The notes beneath the pieces are model-generated. The model was not told the origin of the DNA. It did not search any database and saw only the letters and a program-made list of their open reading frames with translations. Position numbers and translations under genes: made by a program. Shown one piece after another: positions 1 to 11,924 of a stretch of DNA of 64,000 bases (within the stretch, counting starts at the first letter, position 1; each line of letters starts with the position of its first letter). The stretch comes from Mallotus nudiflorus (taxonomy: Eukaryota > Streptophyta > Magnoliopsida > Malpighiales > Euphorbiaceae). The stretch lies in contig CANTUR010000009.1 of assembly GCA_947683625.1 (NCBI GenBank), forward strand, positions 943,501 through 1,007,500. The letters are read 5' to 3'.

Positions 1-73
1 TATACTGCTTTATGTTCTTAAGGAACTTAGCTCTTGAGAGCCTTCTATAGCTAAAACTATAATGAAAACCTCC

Positions 74-80
74 TTATATA
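74..80 (-). promoter_or_regulatory. TATA box of copy A
   Basis: TATATAA on the minus strand, downstream of the last ORF, at the same place as the TATA box of copy B (11,830-11,836). In caulimovirids the pregenomic promoter lies in this intergenic region. Activity here is inference. Confidence 0.55.
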
Positions 81-289
81 GGTAGAGGAAAAGAGAAATA
101 ATACAACACATACCCCTTCTAAGAAGGGTATACACGAAAAGTAAAATATTTACAGCTATAAAATCTACTTAAAATTTAAGCTAAGGAATGATGTCTTTAT
201 GCGGGTTGGTACACAATGTCTTTAGTGGAGGGATCCACCATGTGTCTTTCGCTGGTTGATGAGATATCTTCTTTGTCCAAAGGATGATG

Positions 290-1875
290 ATGTCTTGTCT
301 TTTTGCTTCTGTTTTCTTTTAAAAAGAGATTCATATATTCTAACAAGTGTTATGAATTCATGAGTCCCTTTAATGTAAAAGCTGATGAAGCTAGAGTTGA
401 GTATTCCTTTAGTAATAAAGACTTTTTCAAAATGATTTCCATCACAAAAATCATATTCGTTGATATTAGGAGAATCATTATTAAAAAAGAAATTATTAGC
501 ATAAACTCTAGCTTTCTAGTGTGTAAGTGCTTTTCCCCAAGTGTCTTTAGAGAGAACCCATAAAGAGTCTTAATAAGTATAATGTTTAGGAATATTCACA
601 TATCTTGGATGTCCATGAGTATGGATAAACATTATTGAATAACATGGTTCTATGGATCCATTAAGGTCTTCAGAAGGAACAATAGTTATTTTTTTGTATA
701 CTGCTCCAAATCCAACTGCTTTAAGAAGTGGGGTTTCTAATATTTCAGGGATGTCTAATATATTTGAAGCATTAATAGTCCATAAATCAGTAAGAGCCCA
801 TGTTGATAAAAAGTTAATGGGCCAATGTCCACTTCTTTGAATTTTCATCTAAAGGGAAAGTTGTCTAATAAAATGCCACAAGTTCTAAAGGAATAAACAA
901 GTTGACAGTGGAAATTTAGGATTTTTCCACATGAATAATGAGTGTTTTTGCAAGGAAATCTTCAATCATAGTAATAAGTATATCCACAATAAATTCCTTC
1001 TTTAAGAGCATCAGAATTTTCAAATTGATCCTTATGGCATAATTCCAAAAATTCTTGTAATATTAGGAATTTAGCCTATGATGTAAAAAGTAAATCTGTG
1101 ATCCAACCAATTAGCAAGTATGGAATACCCTGTTCTTTAATTATAACAATGGGTCTTTGAGTGATGTCTATTGGTATGGTGTTTTTTGTGAGAGTGTTGG
1201 AGTAAGAGACGTCTAGTTTTGTTTAAGAAGAACTTGGTAGGCAAGTTGGATCTCTAAGGTATAGTCTTTTGAGAAGTTCTGGAGAAGTAAAGTATTTAGT
1301 GTTTAGAGGAAGAAAGTCTAATAAGTCTTTTTGGGTTTTTGGGCTTCTTTGTAATAATTAAGCCCTTCAATTTAGGTGTTTTCAGTGTAGAGTTGAATTT
1401 GGCCATCTATTTATGGACCTCAATTCTTTCATTAATTTTGGCCCAATTGTTATAAATTCCTATATATGGTCCATTATAAAGAACACAGCAAGAGTATTTT
1501 TTGCCAAGTGGAGTTTGTGATGTCTATAAGTAATTAATTATATCATTAATTACTGCCATCTTCTTAGAATCTCCCTTTTATTCTATTGGGAGATTCCATA
1601 TGTTGTCTATTAGGCATTGTTGGGGACCACTTAGGTCATGTCTTCCTACAAAATTATAAATATGTGAGTCCTTAAAGACAAACAACTCTTATTGTCTAAA
1701 TTTCATTGTAGCCAAGGTTACATTTGTCTTGATATAAGAAATAGGCTTTTTAGAAGCCATCTCTTTTGAGAACATGTCCGATCCAAGTAAGGAAGTCTTA
1801 TTGTCTTGGATATGGGCCTTATTCACCAAATCCCGTCTATGTGTTTGTCTGAGGAATTGTTCCTCTATCAAGTCC
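290..1875 (-). pseudogene. Last ORF of copy A, viroplasmin-like (broken)
   Basis: Read leftwards, it starts just after the RNase H end. Pieces correspond one to one with the ORF at 10,020-11,593: a segment at 1,871-1,689, a central segment around 1,490-1,380, and a C-terminal piece from 848 to about 300. The central piece contains GPYIGIYNNW, which fits the G-x3-GIY-x2-W signature of the viroplasmin/RNase H1 N-terminal fold (known from caulimovirus P6 proteins). Stops at 1,689, 570 and elsewhere break it. The assignment to P6-like proteins is inference from this motif and its position. Confidence 0.6.
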
Positions 1876-1889
1876 TATAATAAGCACTT

Positions 1890-3540
1890 TAGTTGAAAAA
1901 TATTAGTCTAGATAAATTGTCTGCAAGAGTATTATTCTTGCCAGTAATATGCTCAAAATTTGGCTTAATGCCTTTATTAGTGATTAAATTTACAAAATTT
2001 AACCATTTATTGGCATTAATCTTCTTTTTAGTTTGTTTATTGTAAAACTTAACAATAGCTTCACAATTAGTTCTTATTTTAAAAGGCTTATCACAAACAT
2101 ATAGATAAATTTTTCAATTCCATTTATGGCAACAAGTATTTTAAAATCTAATGAAGTAAGTCCTTTTTCTTTATAAGTACTAAAAGAGTATCTGCAAATT
2201 TGTTTGTCTATTTTTGGTGAATACTTATGGGGTTTAGCATATAAAATAGCTCCCCATCCTAATTCACATCCATCAGTTTCAACTATCATATAGTCAGTAT
2301 TTAATGGAAGTCTTAGTAATGGAAGATTTTGTACCTATTTTTTAATGTCTTGTATAATTTTGACATCTTCGTTATTAAAATGTCTTTGTCCTTTAATAAA
2401 AGTTTTATTATACAAAGGGCCAGTTATTTTTTATAAGTTTTTAATAAATGGCCTAGCATAATTAAAAAGTCCTAAAAAGGTTTGAAGTCTTTTTAATTCC
2501 TCAATTTTATCAGGAAATTCTAGGATTTTCCTAGTAATATGAGGTTGTAGTTTAATCTTTCCCTGTCCTATTTATGAAATGAGAAATTGTATATGTCTTT
2601 TATTAAGAACCATTTTCTTTTTAGATATAATCATCTATGGTTCTCAAATATATTGAAAATAGTGTGGAGATGTGCAATGTGTTCTTTTTTTATTTTTGAA
2701 AAAGCTAGAATGTCATCAATATATACACAAGTAAAAGTGCTACATTGTCTAAAAGCATCATCAATCTTTCTTTGAAAGATTTGTGGAGCATTTTTTAGTC
2801 CAAATGGCATTACCAACCATTCAAAATTTCCTTCTGGGCAACTAAAAGTTGTATAGGGAATACTGTCTTCATGCATTTTAATATGCTAGAAACCTAATTT
2901 GAAATCAAATTTACTGAAGATCTTAGCATTTTGTATTTTATTCATTAACACATCTTTGTCTAGTATTTTATATCCATCTTCATGTGTGTTATCATTTAGT
3001 CTTTTATAATTAAACACCATCCTAGATTGTCCTCTTTTTAATTTAGATTCATTCTGAACTATGAATGCAGGGGTCCTATCTAGAGGTACTTTTTCTAATT
3101 TCGTATAGTCCTAGGAGTTGGTTTATATGCATTTTGCATTCTTCAATCTCCCAAGTATTAAATTTAATTTTTTTGTTGCTTTTATAGTTAAATCAGGATT
3201 AATTATGTCAAGTTTACAAGTAATCTTATTTTTGTCCCAATGTTTTATAGGATTTTCTCCTATCGTTCCAAGTTTTTTTAGTCTATCAATAATATCATCT
3301 AGTTCTGAATGTTGTTCTAAAGTTCTTATAGTCTTTGTTAAGTATATTATATTTATTAAGTCTAAATTTGCTAAGTCTAGTCCTTGTATTTCAGTAGGGA
3401 GTATTTCTTATAAATCTAATTCATTTCCTACTAAAATAGTTTTGTCTTTTTTACATTTTCCCTTAATACTATATGTACAATTGTTTATATCTTTAACAGA
3501 GGGTGAGGGTGGAATAAGTAGTTGTACCCTATTATCACTA
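1890..3540 (-). pseudogene. Reverse transcriptase-RNase H of copy A (broken)
   Basis: The reading frame on the minus strand holds the RT core, with VMPFGLKNAP at about 2,815 and an intact YIDD active-site box at about 2,725. The RNase H start (ETDGCELGWGA) follows at about 2,285, and its end lies near 1,900. The RT is interrupted by a TAG at 2,886-2,888, in place of the residue after the conserved SGF motif, plus frame breaks between RT and RNase H. The aspartic protease and everything upstream are absent. Compare the plus-strand copy at 8,600-10,019. Confidence 0.85.
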
Positions 3541-3558
3541 AATAAAAAGTTTGGTGAT

Positions 3559-3593
<35 letters not shown>

Positions 3594-3790
3594 GGGTTTA
3601 TAACTAAATATAGGGTAGCAAATAGTCCTGAACAATCCTATGGTGATATAGTATGAACAATCCAGTATCTTGGTGCCTAAAGATATGCAAATGTATATCT
3701 AAAGGAAAGTGGTACCCTATTATCACCTAAAGATATAAAAATGTATACCTATAGGATAACTTAATATAGGGTTTATAACTAAACCCCTAG
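3541..3790. other. Junction between the two caulimovirid copies
   Basis: Non-coding spacer. It holds a TA run (about 3,563-3,590) and a 16-base direct repeat, GGGTTTATAACTAAA plus a flanking base (about 3,592 and 3,772). It also has two diverged copies of a segment ending in a CCTATTATCAC box (about 3,530 and 3,713). That box recurs in opposite sense near 8,216, so microhomology at it may have produced the join. No gene is seen. Confidence 0.6.
3638..3716 (+). repeat. Inverted repeat arm, left
   Basis: About 80 bases match the reverse complement of 13,048-13,128 (shared blocks CTATGGTGATATAGT and CTTGGTGCCTAAAGATATGC). The pair brackets copy B. By position, this arm is the 5' stub of copy A read on the minus strand, joined directly to its RT after loss of everything between. 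Confidence 0.75.
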
Positions 3791-3802
3791 TGGTTTCAGA
3801 GC
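3791..3802 (+). promoter_or_regulatory. Possible minus-strand primer site (tRNA-iMet type)
   Basis: TGGTTTCAGAGC differs at one base from TGGTATCAGAGC, the initiator tRNA complement used by caulimovirids and many LTR elements. It sits at the very start of copy B. A single such near-match could occur by chance in a window of this size, and upstream leader context is missing, so this is tentative. Confidence 0.4.
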
Positions 3803-4361
3803 AATTAAACTGGATTGGTCAGACTATAAAAACTTTGAATACTTAGACTTCGCTATTTATAGCAAAGAAAAAACTATAATAGCTTTAGACAAAACTAAAC
3901 ATATATTTTTTATAGACATTCTAAGGATTATAAACACTGTTTACATTCTCCAGACTCACATTAAATACTATTAAAGACTTATTAATTTCTTTAAGAAATT
4001 CTTTACACTTTCATCAAGAAAAATTTTATGAGACTCTAGAATTACTTAATAATAAAGATATTAAAATAAGAGATAATATTTTAGAATTAAAAAACCAAAT
4101 CAATTATCTTAAAAATACATAAGACATTTTCAATAAAAGACTAGAATTACTTAAAATTGAACATTTACCTAATAAAAAAGACATGAATACCTTATCTCAG
4201 TTATTTTTAGAAAATAAGCCTAAAGACATTGAGATCTAAACTAAACAAATATTTAAAAAATTAGAACAACAAATCAACTCTAATAAGATACACTTTAAAG
4301 AAGAAATATTAACTTTAAAAGACATGGTTAAAGATCTTAAAAAGACTGCATTAGGATATTA
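3803..4361 (+). pseudogene. N-terminal coiled-coil region, caulimovirid (broken)
   Basis: A frame opening near 3,780 (…FRAIKLDWSDYKNFEYLDFAI…) breaks near 3,970. It is followed in another frame by a Lys/Glu/Leu-rich stretch to 4,361 that reads as a coiled coil (KNQINYLKN, KKLEQQINSN). Stops at about 4,121 and 4,238 interrupt it. No catalytic motif is visible. In related viruses the region ahead of the movement protein is also poorly conserved. Function not assigned. Confidence 0.5.
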
Positions 4362-4874
4362 ATGGATGATTATAAAAATACTTATTATCAAGATGCTATT
4401 AAATATACTCAAATATCCAATGACTTTAGAAACCAATTTGACAAAGGATATACACAAAACTCTAAGGTCCAAGCCTTGCCAGACAAGATAATAATAGCCT
4501 AAAATGATACTATTATTGCATTCTTAGCCCATTTACATAAAAGAATTGACAAAATAGAATTTAGACAAATACAATTGGACTCAAGATTAACTGGTGCTCC
4601 TTTAGATATCAAGACTGAATTAGACATAATATCTTCTAGACTTAGTAATTTAAAAATCAAAATAAACAAGGGTAAAAGGGTTGTGTTAGATAAAAGACAA
4701 TCAAATAAATTTTTGGTTGTAGGAAAATATAAAACGCAATGTGTAACCCAACCTATACACAAACTTAGATTGAAACTAAGCCCTTCACATAAAGGTTTAG
4801 GACTATTAGAGAAAATAATTAAGACAATAGATCATCATGGTTATTCAAAAGACAAAATTCAACTCAAACTTTAG
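4362..4874 (+). pseudogene. Small helical ORF ahead of movement protein (broken)
   Basis: ATG at 4,362 overlaps the preceding stop (TAATG). The frame runs to the TAG at 4,872 with one TAA at 4,499-4,501. It has a helical, charged central part (HLHKRIDKIEFRQIQLDSRL) and a basic C-terminal half. No family is recognised. Its place between the coiled-coil region and the movement domain suggests it was part of the polyprotein or a short leader protein. Confidence 0.45.
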
Positions 4875-4884
4875 AATAGACTAT

Positions 4885-5500
4885 AGATTTAGAAAATGAT
4901 ATTAGCATCTTTTCAGACGGACAATTAAGAACTCTAAACCCTAGAACTATTTATCAACAAGGATATATAGACACTTTCATAAGAAGAACTTCCCTCGTAA
5001 CATTAAGACAAAATGTCAGGATATCATGCCCTGATGGATAGGAAGTTATTATTCCCTTAGTATCCTAAGAAGGTAATAATCAACTTAAAACTCACATAAG
5101 ACTAAACTATATCCATCTTGGACTAGTAGTTATAGGAATAAGAACTCTAGCCAGAGCTAGAATATGCACTAAGGTACTTGTAATGTTATATGATACCAAA
5201 CATTCAGACTTTGATAGAGCCATTATAGGAATAATAGAAGCAGACATGAATAATAATGGTAGCATAAATTATATTGGCCTAGACTTAAATATGACACTAA
5301 ATGATTTTTAAACAATATATTAAAATCAAAGTACTTACCAAAGGATACCTAAACTTCACAGGAGACAATATCCTCTTAGAAATCCAATTTATAGGAAAAG
5401 CCATGAATAATATAGCAACATCCTATAAATTAGATTTAAAAGGACTTATAGACATCATCTCAACCACATGAACTAGAATGATTCTTCCTAGACAAATAAG
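4885..5500 (+). pseudogene. Movement protein domain, caulimovirid (broken)
   Basis: The frame beginning near 4,885 reads through IHLGLVVIGIRTLARA (about 5,110) and DFDRAIIGIIEADMNNNG (about 5,210). These match the core of the 30K-type movement proteins of caulimovirids, which form tubules at plasmodesmata. Stops occur at about 5,040 and 5,068, and a frameshift near 5,310 separates the C-terminal part (GYLNFTGDNILLEIQFIGKAMNN). Family call is by motif resemblance. Confidence 0.7.
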
Positions 5501-5519
5501 TTCTAAAACCCTTGCAGGG

Positions 5520-7200
5520 TTGAATGGAACTTAGGACAATTAAGACCTACTAATGAAACATTAATACCCACTAATGTTGAATATTATCATCATATAGACA
5601 ACACTTATAGTGTTAGGTTTACTGATTATGAGAAAGGTAAATCTATAATAGATAATGAAGACAGTGACAATGAATCAACATCATATACAAACTTAACGAT
5701 AAAAACTGAACTTCATGAAAATTCACCAATTTTAGTCAAAGGAAATATATGGGGTGAAAATGCATTAAGAAAAAGACATACATTAAAATTTACTTATCTA
5801 GAATATCAAACTTTGATTCTAACAATGATGAATTCTGGTTAGACAAAAACTTCAATATTAGAAAGGTTGAATACATAACATTATTAGACTTAGGTATTAA
5901 AACTGACTTAGAAAAAACATTTAATGACAATTTAGACTATACAAATAATTTCTAAGAATCTTTTAATAAGATAGAAAAAATTATTTAATACAAAAATACA
6001 CTAGAATAGGACATAGATTCATTAAGTATCCAAACAGAAGATACAAATAAAATATTAATGAATCCTGAAGTCAGTGAACAATCAAATACACAAACTCTAA
6101 TGCAAACAAGAAGAAACCCAATATCAAGAATAACACCTACACAATTTAGTGCAGAAGACTCATACACTATTACATTTGAAATAGGTATTCCACCTAGAAG
6201 AACAATTAAAATACAACCACCTATAATCCCTCCCAAGAGACATAACATAGGTCAAAGAATGATCCCTGACAGAGACTATTATTTTGGAACACAAATACTT
6301 CTTTATATTGCAAAAATTGATCCCCAAGAATGGGATACTTACATAGAATAATGGTCTGCATTAGTTCTAAGACACTACATTCAACATTATTATGACATCA
6401 CTTCTAGTGAAGCCATGATCAGTAAAGGAGAAACATTCCTAGGAGAAAGTGTTAGAGGAGCATGGGAAACATATAAAGATAATCCTGAAGAACTCCAACA
6501 TATCATCTCCTTAAGACTCAACATCTTAAACTTTACAAGACTTATACATAGAATGATAATTGGACAAGAAACCATTATAGGATCTAAAATCTGGCAAGAA
6601 CAAGCACTTAGAGATTTAGAACAACTTCAACTTAATTCATGGGAATATATAAAAGAATTTTCTTGTGATGATATGCATCTAGCATAAATCTCAAGAAATA
6701 ATTTTTCTCAAGAATTAGGAAACAAACTCTTCTTTAAGCTTCCTAGAGAATTAGGCATAAATACATAATAAGTGGAACAAAAAACCTAAAGACATTCCAC
6801 TAGACATAGTAACCAGATGGGATAATATAGGATATAGGATCCAACATATAATGTAGGTCTTGAAAGACAAATGTATAACTATTATTGTACAAAAATAAAT
6901 TAAAACTTAAAATACTAGATATTGTAGAAAAATACATACTCCTCAAGTATATGATGAGTCTAGACACCCAAAAAATAGAAAAAATCACAAATATAGGACC
7001 CCTAAATCATCTAAAAAGACTAAGAAAAAATCTTATAAGATTAGAAAATCAGAAGAAAAGAAACAATACCTCAAAAAATACAGACATTTAAAGAAAGAAA
7101 AAAACTGACAAAACATACCAAAACAAACTCATATGTTTTGCCTATAATAAAGAAGGCCATTTTGCAAAAGAATGTCCTTATAAACATAATCTCTACACTA
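5520..7200 (+). pseudogene. Coat protein region with CCHC knuckle (broken)
   Basis: Fragments at 5,640-6,060, 6,058-6,350 and 6,415-6,687 lead to FFKLPRELG at about 6,735, a caulimovirid coat-protein hallmark, and to a basic tract at 6,990-7,100. A zinc knuckle follows at about 7,130-7,180 (CFAYNKEGHFAKEC). Its second Cys position reads Tyr, so the CCHC set is incomplete. The internal stop at 6,349 is one C-to-T change from Gln. Frame changes are dense between 6,690 and 7,100. It packaged the viral nucleic acid when intact. Confidence 0.7.
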
Positions 7201-7229
7201 GAAGTGCAGAAATTATAATACAAACTAAC

Positions 7230-7598
7230 ATGAATTTAATTGATGTTGATAAAAACATGTCTGACTCTTCTTCTATTTATTCAATAATATTTAAAGATAT
7301 ATATGAAGAAATAGAAAAAACCCCCAAGGACTATTCTTTTATAAATCAATTTATAAATGACTCAGACAAAATACAAGATTTTGACACAAATACTACCACA
7401 AGTGATACAAACATAAAAAGCATAAATTTCATGTTTTCTTATATTAAAAATACTAAGACAAACTGTATACATGACTGGCATTTTAAAGTAGGATCAGATA
7501 TAAATCCTTGCTTTAAATGTAAACATTACCCACACATTTCAGTACGTGCTAGATGTATAAACTGCATGATAGAAATATGCAAAATATGTCTAGAATAA
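7230..7598 (+). pseudogene. Cys/His-rich zinc region of the polyprotein
   Basis: An open stretch of 122 codons in an otherwise decayed region. The first 70 residues are acidic and low complexity. The end has a run of Cys/His pairs (CIHDWHF, CFKCKHYPH, CINCMIEICKIC) that would bind zinc. A second Cys-rich motif after the coat knuckle and before the protease is known in badnaviruses and relatives. A short coiled coil follows at 7,670-7,760. It ends at a TAA one C-to-T change from Gln. Confidence 0.6.
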
Positions 7599-7832
7599 CA
7601 TTTTCATATTACATTCCCTAAATAAGATATTACTTATATACCTCAAACTGGAATAAGTAATCAGTGACTTACTACTTTAGAAAATAGAGTAGCAATTTTA
7701 GAAGACTCTTATGACAACCTTAGTAAATAAATTAAAAAACTTGAAAAAGGTAAACAACAAGAAAAACCACCTAGTACATGAATCCATATTACTAAACCTG
7801 GTGAATCTTCAGACTTATAATTTCATACTTTA

Positions 7833-8033
7833 ATGACTTCAGAAACTACAAATTCAAAAACAAAAAGCATAGTGTATCATAAAATACCTACTATATGCAA
7901 CAAGACACCTCTTATTGAACTTAAGGTTTCTGTAATACTAAACATTAAGGGAAAAGAAATAGTTCTTCCTGCCCTTATAGACACAAGAGCCTCTAAAAAT
8001 ACAGTAGACTTAAAAAAAAGTAGAATTTTTTAA
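7833..8033 (+). pseudogene. Retroviral-type aspartic protease (dead)
   Basis: The frame contains VILNIKGKEIVLPALIDTRASKN, the region of the pepsin-type active site. The conserved D-T-G triad reads D-T-R: the Gly codon at 7,986-7,988 is AGA, a single G-to-A change. The frame stops at 8,031, before the second half of the domain. The sequence from 8,040 to 8,600 is broken but keeps pieces that link it to the RT. Confidence 0.7.
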
Positions 8034-8599
8034 AAAAATTCTATTAAACATTATCCTCAAAGATGAAAGAGTACACTGTATCAAAAAACAGCCTTCCGTA
8101 TGTATAAATATATCACAAATGCACATCTTAAAATTGCTGACAATTGCCAGCAATATGGACAAGCTTTCAAAGTAAGTCATTTTTGGGTTGACACACTTAA
8201 TCACTAATATATTAAAGTGATAATAGGGTTATCCTTTTTATTTAGTGATATGGGAGGACTATTTGCTACTACTGACTATGTTTTCTTTGTCAGAAAAATC
8301 ATACTTAGCCCTGTAATCTCAGAATATGTGCTTATACAGCGTGATGAAATTATTAGGTACCACTACCTATTCCACCCTCACCCACTTTTAAAGACATAAA
8401 CAATTGTACATGTAGTATTAAGGGACAATGTAAAAAAGACAAAACTATATTAGTAGGAAATGAATTAGATTTAGAAGAAATACTCCTTATTGAAATATAA
8501 GAACTAGAGTTAGCAAATTTAGACTTAATAAATATAATAGACTTAACAAAGGCTAGAAGAACTTTAGAACAACATTCATAACTAGATGATATTATTGAG

Positions 8600-10019
8600 A
8601 GACTAGAAAAACTTGGAATGATAGGAGAAAATCCTATAAAACATTGGGAAAAAAATAAGATTACTTGTAAACTTAACATAATTAATCTTGATTTAACAAT
8701 AAAAGGAGGAAAGATTAAATTTAATACTTGGGAGATGAAAGAATGCAAAATACATATAAACCAACTCTTAGGACTACATATAATTAGAAAAAGTACCTTT
8801 AGACATAAGTCCCCTGCATTCATAGTTCAGAAAGAATTTGAATTAAAAAGAGGACAATCTAGGATGGTATTTAATTATAAAAAACTTAATGATAACACAT
8901 ATGAAGATGGGTATAAAATACCAGACAAAGATGTGTTAATATACAAAATACAAATTGCTAAGATCTTCAGTAAATTTGATTTAAAATCAGGTTTCTGACA
9001 AATTAAAATGCATGAAGACAGTATTCCCTGGACAACTTTTAGTTGCCCAGAAGGACATTTCAAATGGTTGGTAATGCCATTTGGACTCAAAAATGCTCCA
9101 CAAATCTTTCAAAGAAAGATGGATTAAGCTTTTAGACAATGTAGCACTTTTACTTGTGTATTTATTGATGACATTCTGGTTTTTTCAAAAATTGAAAAAG
9201 AACACATTGCACATCTCCACATTGTTTTCAACATATTTGAGAACCATGGTATGATTATATCTAAAAAGAAAATGGTTCTTAATAAAAGACATATAGAATT
9301 TCTCGGTTCAAAAATGGGATAGGAAAAGATTAAACTACAACCTCATATTACTAGGAAAATCCTAGAATTTCATGATAAAATTGAGGAATTAAAAAGACTT
9401 CAAGCCTTTTTAGGACTTTTGAATTATGCTAGGCCATTTATTAAAAACTTATCAAAATTAATTGGCCCTTTGTATAATAAAACTTCTATTAAAGGACAAA
9501 GACATTTCAATAACAAAGATGTCAAAATTATATAAGACATTAAAAAACAGATACAAAATCTTCCATTACTAAGACTTCCATTAAATACTAACTATAAGAT
9601 AGTTGAAATTGATGGATGTGAATTAGGATGGGGAGCTGTTTTATATGCTAAACCCCATATGTATTCACCAAAAATGGACCAACAAATTTATAGATACTCT
9701 TCTAGTACTTATAAAGAAAAAGGACATACTTCATTAGATTTTGAAATACTTGCTGTCATAAATGGAATTGAAAAATTTTATCTATATATTTGTGATAAGC
9801 CTTTTACAATAAGAACTGATTGTGAAGCTATTATCAAGTTTTACAATAAACAAACTAAAAAGAAGACAATAAACAGACTGAAAAGAAGATTAATGCCAAT
9901 AGATGGTTAAATTTTGTAAATTTAATCACTAATAAAGGCATTAAGCCAACTTTTGAGCATATTACTGGCAAGAATAATACTCTTGCAGACAATTTATCTA
10001 GACTAATATTTGTCAATTA
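8600..10019 (+). pseudogene. Reverse transcriptase-RNase H of copy B (broken)
   Basis: The N-terminal RT segment runs 8,618-8,995 (RMVFNYKKLND, FSKFDLKSGF). The core continues after a TGA at 8,996-8,998 with VMPFGLKNAPQIFQRK and an active-site box reading FIDD at about 9,160. RNase H starts near 9,600 (EIDGCELGWGA) and ends near 10,015. Further stops lie at 9,124-9,126, 9,320-9,322 and 9,533-9,535, with a frame slip near 9,900. It matches copy A over its whole length. Converts pregenomic RNA to DNA in the intact family. Confidence 0.85.
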
Positions 10020-11593
10020 ATGTGCTCATTACAGGACTTGATAAAGGAAGAATTCTTCAGACAAATACATAGATGGGATTTAGTGAATAAGGCCCATATC
10101 CAAGACAATAAGACTTCCTTACTTGGATCGGACATGTTCTCAAAAGAGATGGCTTCTAAAAAGCCTATTTCTTATATCAAGACAAATGCAACCTTGGCTA
10201 CAATGAAATTTGGACATCAAGAGTTGCCTGTCTTTAAGGACTCACATATTTTTAATTTTGCAGGAAGACATGACCTTAGTGGTCCCAACAATGCCTAATA
10301 GACAGTGTATGAAATCTTCCAACAGAAGAAAGGAGAGCTTCTAAGAATATAATAGTAATTAATGCTATAATTAATTACTTTCAAACATCACAAACTCCAC
10401 TTAGCAAAAAATACTCTTGCTATGTTCTTTATAATGGACCATATGCAAGGATTTATAATAACTGGGCTGAAATTAATGAAAGAATTGAGGTCCATAAACA
10501 GATGGCCAAATTTGACTCTACACTGAAAACACCTAAATTCAAGGGCTTTTATGATTACAAAGAAGACCAAAAAGACTTATTAGACTTTCTTCCTACAAAC
10601 ACCAAATACTCTACTTCTCCAAAACTTCTCAAAAGACCATACACCAGAGATCCAACTTGCCTACCAAGTTCTTCTCAAACCAAACTAGACATCTCTTACT
10701 CCAATACTCTCATAAAAAACACCATACCAATAGACATTACTCAAAGACCCACTATTATAATTAAAGAATAGGGTATTCCATACTCGCTAATTAGTTGGAT
10801 CATAGATTTACTTTCTACATCATGGACTAAATTCCTAATATTATAAGAATTTTTGGAATTATGTCATAAGGATCAATTTGAAAATTCTGATGCACTTAAA
10901 GAAGGAATTTATTATGGATATACTTATTTCTGTGATTGAAGATTTCCTTGAAAGAACACTCATTATTCATGTGGAAAAATCCTAAATTGCCACTATTAAC
11001 TTTTTTATTCCTTTAGAACTTGTGGCATTTTATTAGACAAGTTTCCATTTGGACCAAAATTCAAAGAAGTGGACATTGGCCCATTAAAGTTTTATCAACA
11101 TAGGATTTTTATTGATTTATGGACTATTTATGCTTCAAATATATCAGACATCCTTGAAATATTAGAAACACCACTTCTTGAAGCAACTGGATTTGGAGTA
11201 GTACATACAAAAATAACTATTGTTCCTTCTGAAGACCTTAAAGGATCCATAGAACCATGCTATTCTATGATGTTTATCCATACTCATGGACATCCAAGAT
11301 ATATAAATATTCCTAAACATTATATTTATCAAGACTCTTCATGGGTTCTCTCTAAAGACACTTGGGGAAAAGCACTTACACACTGGAAAGCTAGAGTTTG
11401 TGCTAATAATTTCTTTTTTAAGAATGATTCTCCTAACATCAACGAACATGATTTTTGTGATGGAAATCATTTTGAAAAAGTCTTTATTACTAAAGGAATA
11501 CTCAACTCTGGCTTCATCAGCTTCTATATTAAAGGGACTCATGAATTCATGACACTTGTTAAAATCTATGAATCTCTTTTTAAAAGAAAATAG
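10020..11593 (+). pseudogene. Last ORF, viroplasmin-like (broken)
   Basis: ATG at 10,020 overlaps the RNase H stop (TAATG). Three open pieces are seen: 10,020-10,298; about 10,365-10,771; and 11,069-11,593. The middle piece contains YVLYNGPYARIYNNWAEIN and, 30 residues later, KFKGFYDYKEDQKDLLDFL. This is the pattern of a viroplasmin/RNase H1 N-terminal domain (Tyr-rich strand, G-x3-x-IY-x2-W, aromatic-rich helix). The C-terminal piece has no recognised motif. Caulimovirus P6, which carries this domain, acts in inclusion bodies and translation; the role here is inferred. Stops: 10,296, 10,769 and several in 10,830-11,030. Confidence 0.6.
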
Positions 11594-11829
11594 AAGCAAA
11601 AAGACAAGACATCATCATCCTCTACAGAAAAGGATAAAGAAGATAGCTCATTAACTAGCGAAATACATATGGTGGATCCCTCTACTAAAGACGTTGTGGA
11701 CCAACCCGTATAAAGACATCATTCTTTAGCTTAAATTTTAAGCAGACTTCACAGCTGTAAATATTTTACTTTCCTTTTATACCCTTCTAATAAAGGGTAT
11801 ATATTGCAATCTTTCTCTTTTCCTTTATC

Positions 11830-11836
11830 TATATAA
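11830..11836 (+). promoter_or_regulatory. TATA box of copy B
   Basis: TATATAA about 240 bases after the last ORF, in the intergenic region, matching copy A. This is the usual place for the pregenomic RNA promoter in caulimovirids. Confidence 0.6.
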
Positions 11837-11924
11837 GGAGGTTTTCATTATAGTTTTAGATATAGAAGTCTCTCACGAGTCAAGTTCCTTAAGAACAGAG
11901 AGTAGTATAAGAGAAAATCATTCC

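Larger units (their letters stand above)
1..3590 (-). mobile_element. Endogenous caulimovirid copy A (3' half, broken)
   Basis: On the minus strand this stretch carries, in order, a reverse transcriptase with RNase H, then a last ORF, then a promoter region that runs off the left edge. It is a diverged inverted copy of about 8,340-11,930. No LTRs, integrase or env-like gene are seen, and the RT is of the caulimovirid type, so an endogenous pararetrovirus fits better than a gypsy element. The 5' part (movement, coat and protease regions) is missing, and the break near 3,540-3,590 abuts a TA run. Several in-frame stops show it cannot code for a working virus. Genus is not decided from sequence alone. 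Confidence 0.85.

Noticed and set aside
303..563. 86-codon plus-strand frame
   Set aside because: Antisense shadow of the last ORF of caulimovirid copy A; the mirrored frame also appears at 11,339-11,599 opposite copy B.
3118..3603. 161-codon hydrophobic plus-strand frame
   Set aside because: Antisense of the RT region of copy A ending in TA repeats; a matching antisense frame exists at 8,353-8,823 opposite copy B.
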